Assembly (NCBI GenBank): GCA_016650185.1
Contig: JAENWE010000148.1
Location: 1 to 21,458, forward strand
Reading direction: 5' to 3'
DNA: 21,458 bases
Origin: Vicinamibacteria bacterium
GTDB lineage: Bacteria; Acidobacteriota; Vicinamibacteria; Fen-336; JAGNNV01
Within the stretch, counting starts at the first letter, position 1, and each line of letters begins with the position of its first letter. A program made the position numbers and the translations under genes. Under the pieces are notes generated by a model. It did no database searches, was not told where the DNA came from, and saw nothing but the letters and a program-made list of their open reading frames with translations. Below are positions 7,036 to 15,900 of the stretch, in pieces.

Positions 7036-8201
7036 GGGTTGAAGAGGTCGCGGCCGAGCGCGCGAAGGAAGTCCGTGACGCCGCCCGGGCGTGGCGTCGC
7101 GCCGGGTTCATCGACGAAGACACCCTCTCGCGGATCGTGACGCTGTATCCCGATGAGCGGCGCCGATTCGGACTGGGCTTCCGCGTTCTGGCCTTCGTCT
7201 TCACCAGCGTCGCGGTGTGGGCCATCGTTGGCCTGTCGTTCGTTCTCTTTGATCCACGGCTGGACAGCGCGGGAATCTTCCTCTTCTGGGCCATAGCCCT
7301 GACCGCGCTCACCGAGGTCCAACGGGGCCCTCTGGCCCGCACAAACGGAGGAGCCGAGACCGCAACCGCGCTGATCGCGGTCCTCCTCGGAATCGTGGGC
7401 GGAGTCATCGCATTCGGCGGCCCCACTCTGCACGGGCTCGTGGTTCGCATCCTGGCTTCCGCGTTCGTGCTCTGCGCGGCCGGGGCGTGGCGATGGGGCG
7501 ACCGCCTCTTCTTCCTCGGCGCCGGACTCTCCGGTTTCGGACTCTTGGTCCAGACCGATCAGGGGCGCCTGCTTTGCATCGTGGCCGCCCTCCTCCTCAT
7601 CCCGGCCTGCTTCAGCGCCGCGCGTGGCATCGAGCATGCGCCTGCCCACCGAAGAGGCGCCATCATCCTGGGAGCGGTGGCAATCCTCGCGCTCTATGCC
7701 GCCATCCATATCTGGTCCTGGGATCAGCGCCTGATCGAAGGGATGGGCGAGTTCAGCTCATCCGAGACGACGGTGGCTCCGCCCTTCCGCTGGCTCTCCA
7801 TTCTCGCGACCGCCCTCTTACCCGCCGGCTTTCTGGCAATGGGGTGGCGTCGTCGAGAGCCACTCTTGCTCTACGCCGGACTGATACTCACCGGCCTCTC
7901 GGTTGCGACCATCCGGCTCTACCATTCTGTGATGCCTCTCTCGCTGGCCCTGATCCTGATCGGCGCCGTCTGTTTGGGTCTCGGTTTGTGGGCGCGCCGC
8001 TGGCTGCGAGCCGGCGAGAAGGGAGAACGAGCAGGCTTCACCGCCGACCCGCTCTTCGACAACTCGAATCGCACGGACGTTATCAAGTCGGTGGTGGCCA
8101 TGGCGTCGTTCACACCATCCGCGCAGGCGACGCCGGCCCGGAACGCCTTTGAGGGCGGAGGGGGCCGCTTCGGCGGCGGTGGGGCGACCGGGGGTTTCTA
8201 G
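7032..8201 (+). CDS. Polytopic membrane protein, DUF2157-like, with glycine-rich tail (second of a coupled pair)
   Basis: A 389-residue membrane protein. A charged helical N-terminus (1-45, with AWRRAGFIDEDTL, the short motif typical of DUF2157-like openings) is followed by about ten membrane segments between 48 and 321. A soluble C-terminus of about 68 residues ends in EGGGGRFGGGGATGGF (374-389). Such Gly/Phe tails are common at the ends of small surface or membrane proteins (TPM or DUF2207-type) and may act as flexible anchors; this is comparison, not proof. GTG 7032 overlaps the TGA stop of the preceding gene. It ends 75 bp before the convergent GH3 fusion gene. No enzymatic residues are recognised. 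Confidence 0.72.
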   Translation: MRVEEVAAERAKEVRDAARAWRRAGFIDEDTLSRIVTLYPDERRRFGLGFRVLAFVFTSVAVWAIVGLSFVLFDPRLDSAGIFLFWAIALTALTEVQRGPLARTNGGAETATALIAVLLGIVGGVIAFGGPTLHGLVVRILASAFVLCAAGAWRWGDRLFFLGAGLSGFGLLVQTDQGRLLCIVAALLLIPACFSAARGIEHAPAHRRGAIILGAVAILALYAAIHIWSWDQRLIEGMGEFSSSETTVAPPFRWLSILATALLPAGFLAMGWRRREPLLLYAGLILTGLSVATIRLYHSVMPLSLALILIGAVCLGLGLWARRWLRAGEKGERAGFTADPLFDNSNRTDVIKSVVAMASFTPSAQATPARNAFEGGGGRFGGGGATGGF

Positions 8202-8230
8202 TGGCCACCTACGTCCTCGATCGGTTCCGC

Positions 8231-8255
8231 TGAAAATCGGGCCGTGATAAGGCCC
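8231..8255 (-). terminator. Possible intrinsic terminator of the GH3-hydrolase gene
   Basis: On the minus strand, 22 bases after the stop codon at 8277, GGGCC-TTATCAC-GGCCC forms a perfect 5-bp stem with a 7-base loop. It is followed directly by GATTTTC. The T run is short, so the terminator is weak or bidirectional with the convergent gene pair. Confidence 0.4.
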
Positions 8256-8276
8256 CCCGCCTGTTCCGCCTCAGGG

Positions 8277-11162
8277 CTACTGAAGTCCCCGCATGACCGC
8301 ATCCGCGATCTGGGGGCGAGCCTCGCGGATCAGATTGTTCTCACGGGTTGGGTGGACCCGATTGGTGAGAATGATGACGAAGACGCCGGTCTCGGGATCC
8401 ATCCACATCGACGTGCCGGTGAAACCCGTGTGACCGAACGCACGCTTGGACATGAGCGTGCCGGACGACGAATTCTCGCCCGGCGTATCCCAACCCAGAG
8501 CGCGCGACGAGCCGGGGACGGCGCCCCGTGTGGTGAACTGAGCCACGGTTCTGGGCGACACGTAGCGACGATTCTCAAAAACACCGCCGTTCAAGAGCAT
8601 GGTGGCGAAACGGGCAAGATCGGGAGCGGTTCCAAACAGGCCGGCGTGCGGGGCCACGCCGCCGAGGCCGGCCGCGTTCTCGTCGTGAACTTCGCCCCAC
8701 ACCAGGCGCTTTCGCCAGTCGTGATCGAACTCGGTGGGCGCGATGCGCGGCTTCATCGACTCGGGAGGCAAAAAACCGGTGTCCCGCATCTTCATGGGCT
8801 CGAAGAGCCGATGCCGGGCGAATGTATTGAGGTCCGTGCCCGAAACGCGTTCCAGGATCTCGCCCAGCATCATCACCCCCAAGTCCGTGTAGACCGACTT
8901 GGTTCCCGGCTCGTACTTGAGCTCCATCGGAAGGATTCGGTTCAGATACTCCGGCATCGAGTGGGCTTCCTTGTACAGGGGCGCCCACCAGTCGATACCC
9001 GACGAGTGGGTCAGGAGGTGACGCACGGTGATGCGATCCTTCTCTCCACCCGTGAACTTCTGGAAGAAATCGTGGACGGGGCGATCGAGGCCAAGTCGTC
9101 CTTCATCGACCATCATCATGGCCATGGTCGTGGTGGCCACCACTTTTGTGAGGCTGGCCAGATCGAAAACGGTATCCACGGTCATGGGCGGCGCCCCGGG
9201 CTCGTAGGTCTTTCGCCCGTAGGCCTTGAGATGAACCAGCGCCCCGTTTCGCCCCACCGCCACCACGGCCCCGGGGAACGCCTTCCGATCGAGGAATCGT
9301 TCAACCGTGGCGTCGACCTCGGCGAACGTGCCGGCCTTGAAGTTCTGAGTCTCGGGCGAAGCGGGAGTGAGGGTCATGACGCGATGAGGGATCTTAAGAC
9401 CGTGGCCGAAGGGAAACAGGCCGGGAAGCGTGACGGGAAGCTGCCCTGCGATGTCGAATTCGCCAAAAAGCGCTCCGACCGCGGCTCGCTGAGCGGAATC
9501 GACGCCGCCATAGGCAGCAAGATAGACGGGGATGTCGGGAGCCTGACGCAGCAGATAAGGCGAGCCGAAGGCGAGAACGATAAGGGGCGGCGCTCCGTGA
9601 GCCAGACGGGACAGCAAGCTCGCATGGGAACTCTCCATGTTCGCCGTACCCTTGCTCGACGTCACTCGCACGAAGGCGGACACCACGACGTGGGAGAAAG
9701 CGCCGCCCTGGGCCTGAGCCACGATCTCATCGGCGAAGTCGTTGCCCAAGGTCGGGCCCACGTAGCGGGTCACGGTTTCCACATATCGGCGAGCGAATTC
9801 AGATTCCGGAATGCCCGATATGTTGTCGTTGCGGACGTCCGAGGACATGACGAGGTGGAGGATCCTGAGGGGTCTTTCCACAGCGAGGGGGATCACCAGG
9901 CCCTCGTTCTTCACCAGGGTGAGCGAGGCCTCGGTGATTCGGCTGGCCTGCTCAATGTCCTCGGGACGGCCGACGTTCTTTCCGATCTCCGCCTCATCGA
10001 CCAATCGGTTGCGCTCGAGGCCCAGGGACTCCTTGGTCTTGAGAAGACGCAACACGGATGCGTCGATCTGGGCCCCGGTGATTCGGCCTTCCTTGACCGC
10101 GCGCACAATCTCGCGGACCGCGATCTTCGCGTCCTTGGGAAGCAGAACGAGATCACAGCCCGCCATGACTGCGCGGACCGAGGCCTCCCCTGACCAGGCC
10201 ACGTCCAGGCCGCTCATCTCCATGGCGTCGGTCACAATCAGGCCGCTGTACTTCATCTGATCGCGAATCAAACCGGAGGTGATCAGATGAGAGAGGCTCG
10301 CCGGATCGCCGCTCGGATCGACCGAAGGCACGGCGATATGGGCCACCATGACCGCATCCACACCCGCCTTGAACAAGGTCTGGAAGGGCGCCAGCTCCAC
10401 TCGATTGAGGCGGTCGCGATCGGCGGTGATGACGGGCAAGCTCAGATGAGAGTCAGTGGCGGTATCGCCGTGCCCGGGGAAGTGCTTTGCGGTGGACAGA
10501 ATCGAGGCGGCGCGCGCCCCGCGAACGTACGCGGCCGAGAGCCGACCCACCAGGTCCGGGTCCTCTCCATAGGAGCGGATGTTGATCACCGGGTTGTCCG
10601 GATTGTTATTGATGTCACCCACCGGTGAGAAGGTCCAATGGATGCCAATGGCTCTGGCTTCGCGCCCGGTCACCAGGCCGGAAAAGTACGCGGCCTCTTC
10701 CGACCGGGTGGCGCCGATGGCCATGGCGTAGGGCAGGGGAACCACGCCGCGACGCACGCGGAAGGCCAGGCCCCGCTCCAGATCGGCGGCGACAAGGAGC
10801 GGAATCCGCGCCCGGCGCTGAAGATCGTTCAGGATGCGGGGAGCGGCGTACACATCGGACTCGAACAGGGTGATGTTCCCCACCTGCAAGGTCTCGACTG
10901 CATCAGCCAGAGTCTTGTACTCGGCGGACCTCGGATTTGTGTAGATGCCGAAGGCGCGCACCCCTATCATCTGTCCCACCTTTTCTTCCAGGGACAATCT
11001 CTTCAGCGTCGCTTCCGCCCATCCAGACGTGGGAGACACCGCGCGGGGAAGCGCGGGTGGCTGCGGGGGCGGGCTGATCGGGCGGAAACAAGAACTCGAC
11101 AGTGAGGCCAGACACAGCAAGAGGGTGGACGCGGTCCACGGGCCGGAGTGCCTGAAGGCCAT
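8277..11162 (-). CDS. Lipoprotein fusion: NagZ-type GH3 beta-N-acetylglucosaminidase plus beta-lactamase-fold serine hydrolase
   Basis: A 961-residue bifunctional exported protein. Residues 1-25 are a signal with lipobox-like LSSSC (C25), so outer- or inner-membrane anchoring is likely. Residues about 45-400 are a GH3 NagZ domain: KHFPGHGDTATDSH (226-239) carries the Asp-His acid/base pair (D237, H239), and GLIVTDAMEMSG holds nucleophile D312. Residues about 405-595 resemble the second GH3 domain, with GSPYLL and GEFDIAGQLPVTLP. Residues about 612-955 are a class C beta-lactamase/EstB-like domain with S670-L-T-K673, Y758-T-D and H911-T-G motifs. The first half should release GlcNAc from muropeptides. 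The second is more likely an esterase or peptidase than a beta-lactamase. ATG start; 73 bp separate it from the HEAT-like gene upstream. E. coli NagZ is cytoplasmic and single-domain, so location and architecture differ. Confidence 0.92.
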   Translation of the reverse strand: MAFRHSGPWTASTLLLCLASLSSSCFRPISPPPQPPALPRAVSPTSGWAEATLKRLSLEEKVGQMIGVRAFGIYTNPRSAEYKTLADAVETLQVGNITLFESDVYAAPRILNDLQRRARIPLLVAADLERGLAFRVRRGVVPLPYAMAIGATRSEEAAYFSGLVTGREARAIGIHWTFSPVGDINNNPDNPVINIRSYGEDPDLVGRLSAAYVRGARAASILSTAKHFPGHGDTATDSHLSLPVITADRDRLNRVELAPFQTLFKAGVDAVMVAHIAVPSVDPSGDPASLSHLITSGLIRDQMKYSGLIVTDAMEMSGLDVAWSGEASVRAVMAGCDLVLLPKDAKIAVREIVRAVKEGRITGAQIDASVLRLLKTKESLGLERNRLVDEAEIGKNVGRPEDIEQASRITEASLTLVKNEGLVIPLAVERPLRILHLVMSSDVRNDNISGIPESEFARRYVETVTRYVGPTLGNDFADEIVAQAQGGAFSHVVVSAFVRVTSSKGTANMESSHASLLSRLAHGAPPLIVLAFGSPYLLRQAPDIPVYLAAYGGVDSAQRAAVGALFGEFDIAGQLPVTLPGLFPFGHGLKIPHRVMTLTPASPETQNFKAGTFAEVDATVERFLDRKAFPGAVVAVGRNGALVHLKAYGRKTYEPGAPPMTVDTVFDLASLTKVVATTTMAMMMVDEGRLGLDRPVHDFFQKFTGGEKDRITVRHLLTHSSGIDWWAPLYKEAHSMPEYLNRILPMELKYEPGTKSVYTDLGVMMLGEILERVSGTDLNTFARHRLFEPMKMRDTGFLPPESMKPRIAPTEFDHDWRKRLVWGEVHDENAAGLGGVAPHAGLFGTAPDLARFATMLLNGGVFENRRYVSPRTVAQFTTRGAVPGSSRALGWDTPGENSSSGTLMSKRAFGHTGFTGTSMWMDPETGVFVIILTNRVHPTRENNLIREARPQIADAVMRGLQ

Positions 11163-11235
11163 TGAATCGGATGCTAGCAGTTGGGCCTCCTCATGGGACC
11201 GCGTTCGACTGACCCAATTGGGGCTGTCCCCAGGG

Positions 11236-11967
11236 TCAACCCAGGATCCGCCGGGCCACCGCCGAGACCAAGGGCGGAACGTCGTCGGAGCGCGCCAACT
11301 CCTTCAAGTCGGCTGGGTTCATCCCGGGGATCAAGGGCAGGGAGATTGGATGGGGGGTGGCCAGGCTGAAAACGATGGCGCGCCGCACCTGGTAACTCGC
11401 GGCCCACCGGTGAACCCGGAGGATTTCGGCAGAGATCTCGCGCGGCGGTTCCGCAGACTCCAGAACGCCGCAGAGGTCGCCATCTCGGAGCCGCGGGTTC
11501 AGAAGACCTGCCTCCCTGACTCTGGGATCGCTCGAGAGAAGAAGGTGGCTCGTGACCCGTCGCGGTCCGATCCGCGACAAAGTGATGAGGTCCCCCAGAC
11601 GCATGGCATTGAGTCCCTCAAGGAGCAGAGCCTCGGCCTTCTGGCGCACCGCGGGAGCGAGTTCGGCGGCGACCGCGACCTCGGCGAGATCCCGCCAGGC
11701 GAGACCAGGTAGAGCTTGAAGGGCAATCCGAGGCGCCGTGGAAGGCGAGCGCGCAACCGCGCCCAGAACCGTCTGCCTGACTCCGAAACGCGAATGCTCC
11801 ATCACGAAGGCCGCCACCGTCGCGGGAAGCCGGCCGCGCAGAGCGTGTCTAAGGTCGAGGTCGGTAATTGACTCGTCGGCCAGAACACGCCCAAGCCTCT
11901 CGGGCTCGCTGGCACTCTCGGACAAGGCGCGACGAAGGTCGTCTGTGCGGTCGCCCGAGTCTGTCAT
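11236..11967 (-). CDS. HEAT-like alpha-helical repeat protein, function unknown
   Basis: A 243-residue all-helical protein with no signal or membrane segment. It shows degenerate repeats of about 30 residues built around alternating Leu/Ala/Val helices, for example DLRHALRGRLPATVAAFVM, RQTVLGAVARSPSTAPRIAL, REAGLLNPRLRDGDLCGVL and the C-terminal DLKELARSDDVPPLVSAVARRIL. The pattern 'LxNPRLxxxDL ... LARxxxVPPxVxxxARRIL' is like HEAT-type or leucine-rich-repeat-variant proteins I associate with Acidobacteriota and similar phyla, and suggests a scaffold. Its ATG overlaps the stop of the ThiE/TenI-like gene (ATGA), so it is translationally coupled and is the last gene of the long minus-strand run. 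No function can be assigned. Confidence 0.7.
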   Translation of the reverse strand: MTDSGDRTDDLRRALSESASEPERLGRVLADESITDLDLRHALRGRLPATVAAFVMEHSRFGVRQTVLGAVARSPSTAPRIALQALPGLAWRDLAEVAVAAELAPAVRQKAEALLLEGLNAMRLGDLITLSRIGPRRVTSHLLLSSDPRVREAGLLNPRLRDGDLCGVLESAEPPREISAEILRVHRWAASYQVRRAIVFSLATPHPISLPLIPGMNPADLKELARSDDVPPLVSAVARRILG

Positions 11968-12590
11968 GGGCCAAACTCCCGGCCAGCGCCGTCCATCGCC
12001 TTCCGCAGCTCGCGGGCCTGGGCCTGGGCGCGGGAGGGGTCAGCGAAGAGGCGAATGGCGGCGAGGCCACGGGCGCCCCGCGCGAGTATCTCGGGCGCGT
12101 TCGCGGCGCTCACTCCGCCCACGGCAAGAATCGGGATCGCCAAGCCATGGAAGATCGCCTGGAACCCGTCCAGTCCCATCATGCGGCCTTGCTTCCCTGG
12201 AGTTCCGAAAACGGGGCCAAGGATCGCAAAATCCGCACCGGCCCCGCCGGCTCGCTCAAGCCCCGCTCGACCATGGCGGGACACACCGATGAGTAGGCCC
12301 GGGAAGGCTCGGCGAACGTCACGTGGGTCCAGACCAGACTCCGGCAGTTGAACGCCGCAAGCGCCCGTCAGCTCCGCGATGTCAGCTCTTGAATTTACGA
12401 TGACCCGATCCGGAGCACCGACTTCCGCCACGACCTCGCGCACCAGAGAGGCAAGATCGCGCCCGCAAAGCTCCTTCGCTCGCACCTGAATGAGATCGGC
12501 GCCGCCACGCACCGCCTGACCGGCCGAACGCGCCCCGCCCTCGCCCACGATCGCCATGAGGATCGGATGGCCCAAGTCAAAAACGTTCAC
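11964..12590 (-). CDS. Thiamine phosphate synthase / TenI family protein
   Basis: A 208-residue TIM-barrel protein of the ThiE/TenI family. ThiE joins HMP-pyrophosphate and thiazole phosphate to make thiamine phosphate; TenI is a thiazole tautomerase. Conserved stretches are LIQVRAKE (33-40), VNSRADIA (65-72), GVQLPES (79-85), IGVSRHG (101-107), ADFAILGPVFGTPGKQG (119-135) and ILAVGGVSAANAPEIL (155-169). Classical ThiE has HLGQxD where this protein has QLPES, closer to TenI, while the GPVF-T-x-x-K loop is ThiE-like, so the exact activity is open. The start is GTG 12590, which supplies the first beta strand; ATG 12557 would cut into it. It lies 15 bp after the small membrane protein gene and overlaps the HEAT-like gene. 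No other thiamine gene is nearby. Confidence 0.82.
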   Translation of the reverse strand: MNVFDLGHPILMAIVGEGGARSAGQAVRGGADLIQVRAKELCGRDLASLVREVVAEVGAPDRVIVNSRADIAELTGACGVQLPESGLDPRDVRRAFPGLLIGVSRHGRAGLERAGGAGADFAILGPVFGTPGKQGRMMGLDGFQAIFHGLAIPILAVGGVSAANAPEILARGARGLAAIRLFADPSRAQAQARELRKAMDGAGREFGP

Positions 12591-12605
12591 GTGGCGATCG
12601 GTAAA

Positions 12606-12839
12606 CTAGTCCCGAGCGCGCCGGAACAGGAGCGCAACAAGGTCCAGCGCCGCGGCGGCCAGGTTGACCAGCCCGAGACCACTGACCGCGCCGCGAAACC
12701 AAGGGGCAAGGAGAATCTCCCGAAGCCGCATCGACATGGCCAGCGCCGGGTGGTTTTCCCACAGCGGCGTCCAGGGGGCCAGGACCAGGGTGGCTCCCAC
12801 CATCAGCGAACTGATGAACTGGATCAATCGGACAGCCAC
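12606..12839 (-). CDS. Small two-helix membrane protein, function unknown
   Basis: A 77-residue protein with two hydrophobic helices (about 5-23 and 50-71) joined by a polar loop containing APWTPLWENHPAL and a basic RLRE, and ending in RRARD. This suggests cytoplasmic ends and a periplasmic loop. The GTG start at 12839 has an AGAGGA ribosome-binding site about eight bases upstream. It is 78 bp downstream of the TPR gene and 15 bp upstream of the ThiE/TenI gene on the same strand, so it is probably within the operon. I do not recognise a family; coding is supported by codon use, ribosome-binding site and spacing. Confidence 0.6.
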   Translation of the reverse strand: MAVRLIQFISSLMVGATLVLAPWTPLWENHPALAMSMRLREILLAPWFRGAVSGLGLVNLAAAALDLVALLFRRARD

Positions 12840-12917
12840 ATCATTTGTCCTCTTGGGGCCACGCAGTGCGTTTCCGGCGATCGGGACTCTGACCGATTGG
12901 ATTCGTGGAGAAGCCGA

Positions 12918-15900
12918 TCAGACCCGCGACTGGAGTTCCCTCAGTTTGTTCGAGACGTCGCGGAACGACGGGTCCTCTCGGACAAGGTCGCCAAAGGTGG
13001 CCGTCGCCTTGGCCAGGTCGCCACTGGCTTCCCAGGCCATTCCCAACTCGTAGCGAAGGCCGCGGTACTCTTCGGGGGCGCGGCCTTGCACCAGCAGTCC
13101 GCGTTCGTACCACTGAACCGCCACATCGGCCATTCCCTTCTCCATGAAGCAAATCCCGATCATGCTTGAGCATTCGAGCGATCGCTTGGCGTCTTTCGCG
13201 GCCAGCTGGAATTCCGCGATGGCTTCGTCGATGAGACCCATCTCTTTGTAGGCGATGCCGAGGTTGTAGCGGGTGTCGTAGTCACCCTCGGCGAGTTGGG
13301 AGTCCACGCCCCTCTTGAATTCGTTGAAGACATCCTGGAGTCCCTGATCCTCGAAGCTTGAGGACCGGTTCTCATCAATGGGAGCCTCCTCGAGGGCGGG
13401 CTGGGCATCAAAAAGGGCGGAAAGCTCAGCGCCGAGATCGATGCCGGCCGCGTCACCGAAAGGCGACGCCTCGGCCACCCGCATGTTGACCGCGGCGGGG
13501 GTCTCGGCCGGCTCCGGCGCGGGCGGCAGATCTCCGAAGGACAAGCCGCTGAGCAGATCGTCCACCGACTCGCCTGGCGCGGGGCCAAGGGGCTCGTCGG
13601 GAGGAGGGATTGAAATCGGAGCGGCCGTGGCCGGGCGTGGGGGGGCGGGTGCTGGAGGAGGCTCGGCCTTCGCTTTGAGATCGAGTCCGAGACTTGAGGC
13701 ACGCTCGGCCAGGGAAGGATCGCCGGGGAAGCGGCCGAGCGCGTCACGCAACGCATCCTTGGCGTCGTCCACAAAGCCAAGGGCGACATAGGAGTCGACC
13801 TCTTCCAGGGCTTTGGCGATCTCGGGGTCGATCGCGGGTTCGGGCGGCAGGACCGGTCGGGGGATATGGCCGGAGGCAAAGTCGACATCGGGTCCTGCCT
13901 CGTCAGGCTCTTCGGGCAGCGACGGGGGCTCTGGAAAGGGGAGTTCGTCCTCGGCCGAAATGTCGCCAAAACCGGCGGCCAGCGCTTCTGCTTCGGCTTG
14001 TGCGGCTTGAATCGCCGAGTCGTCCTCCACTCCAGGGCCAGAATCAAGTGACAGTCCGAGATCGAGATCGGCGGCGGGGATCTCGGCCACATCGGCGGGC
14101 TGATCGTTCTCGATTCCTACGTCGAGATTCAGATCCTCTTCCTCGCTGTCCGTGCCCAGGCTCTCCTCGAACCCCATGGCGAGGGTGGGCTCCTCGGGGG
14201 CGGCTTCCGGAATGGTCTCAAGGGCAGGGAAGAGCGCGTCGTCGAGGGAGTCGAGGGACAATTCCCCAGTAGCCGCCGAAGGCTCGGCTTCCAGCGCCGC
14301 CTCAACCGCGGCCTCCGGAGCGGCCGCAGCCGAGATGCCCGGCCACAGGGTCTCGGCCTCATCACTGAGCATCTTGCCCAGACTCGCGTTGCCGTCCTTG
14401 AGGGCTACATCCGCGAGCCAGAGACATTCCCTCGCCGCTTCCTCCGTCCTCTCGGTCTCTTTGAAGATCTCTTTCTTCTCGAAGCGACCGTCGAAGATGT
14501 TTGGATAACGAACGAGGACGAGGTCCACCTGCTCCTCGGCTTTGTCGAGCAGCCCGTATTTCCTGAACACCCGAGACTCGGCGAGATGTTCTTCGATGAA
14601 CTCACGGTCGGTATTCGAATTGGCGGAAACGCCTTGCGGACGGACGATGGCGCCGGTGTCGAACTGAAGTCCGTCGAGGTCGTCCGTTCCTTCCGTCTCC
14701 ATCGGAGGAGGCAGGGGCATGTCCGCGGCCGCCTTCGCTTCCACCACGACTTTCGACGGGCCGGCCAAAACGGGCGCGGACTTCTTCTTCTTCAAAGATT
14801 CCAGCCGAGCCTTGAACTGTTCGTTGTCCGGCTCGACCTCCACGAGCTGGGCGGCCGTGTCCTCAGCCGCCCGGTCGCTGCCGGAAGCGAGGTGAGCTTC
14901 GAGAAGCTGGCTCAGCGCCTGCACCACGGCGCGGTCGTTTTGCTTGATCCGGGCCACCTCGACGAGCTTCTGAAGGGTCCGCACATGGTGCGGCGATCGG
15001 GTGGTGATCTGAACGAGTATGTTCCCCGCTCGATCCGTATCTCGCTTGAGCAGGAGCTGCTCAACGAGGGGGATGACCGCGTCGTACGCTTCATCGGCTC
15101 GACCCTGAACCGCGTAGATCTGGACGAGGATGATCCGGGCTTCCTGACTCTCGGGCGCTTGCTCAAGAACGGTCTCCAGGGTGGACTGGGCGTCGGTCAC
15201 CCGCTGGGCGCCAAGGTAGGCCTGCCCCAACTGCATCAGTCCCTCGGGGGTCGACTCCTGAGCCGTCACCTCCTCCAGGTAGGCGATGGCCTTGTCGTAG
15301 CTGCGCTGGGCCAGGTGGACGCGCCCCAACTGATTCTTGACCCGCGTCCCGCTGTCGATCTTCAGACCCTTTTCGAGAACCTGGATGGCCTCGGCCGGAT
15401 GACCCTTGAGGTTCAACTCGTCGGAAATGGCGATGTATTCGCCCACCGCCTTGTCCGTGGATCCTTCTCGGGTATAAATGTCGGCCAGGCGGGACCGGGT
15501 TTTGAGGTCGGCGGAGTCGATCTCGACCATCTTCCGAAGTATCTCGGCCGCCTCCTTGAGCCGGCCTCGCTTCAGATGATCCTCGGAGACGAACTGGTAC
15601 TGACCCTTGGCCTCCATGACCAGACCCTGCTTCGCATAGAGGTCGGCCAGCCTCGAATAGGGCTCAACCACGGAGGGATCGAGCTTGTTGATCTTCTTCC
15701 AGATCGCGATCGCCTTCAGGTGGAAGCCGTCGCGCGCGTAAAACTCGGCAACCTTGGCGTACTCGTCGCCCGCCTCGTGCATCTTGCCGATCTTGGCGAA
15801 CAGATCCCCGATCTTGTTGATCGTGTTCCAGTCGCGAGGATTGTCCTCAACCAACTGGCGATACAAGGGGATCGCTTGATCGAGCTTTCCCGCCTTCTCA

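Noticed and set aside
6495..7709. 404-codon open frame on the minus strand opposite the membrane-protein pair
   Set aside because: The plus-strand frames encode regular membrane helices with a GTGA coupling; the antisense product is low-complexity Glu/Arg/Ala.
8277..9330. Beta-lactamase (antibiotic resistance) reading of the C-terminal hydrolase domain
   Set aside because: Although SxxK is present, the Y-T-D and H-T-G motifs and the fusion to a GH3 enzyme favour an esterase or peptidase.
8244..10193. 649-codon open frame on the plus strand opposite the GH3-hydrolase gene
   Set aside because: It is antisense to a protein with complete catalytic motifs; its predicted product is rich in Gly, Arg and His with no domain, typical of the shadow frame of a G+C-rich gene.
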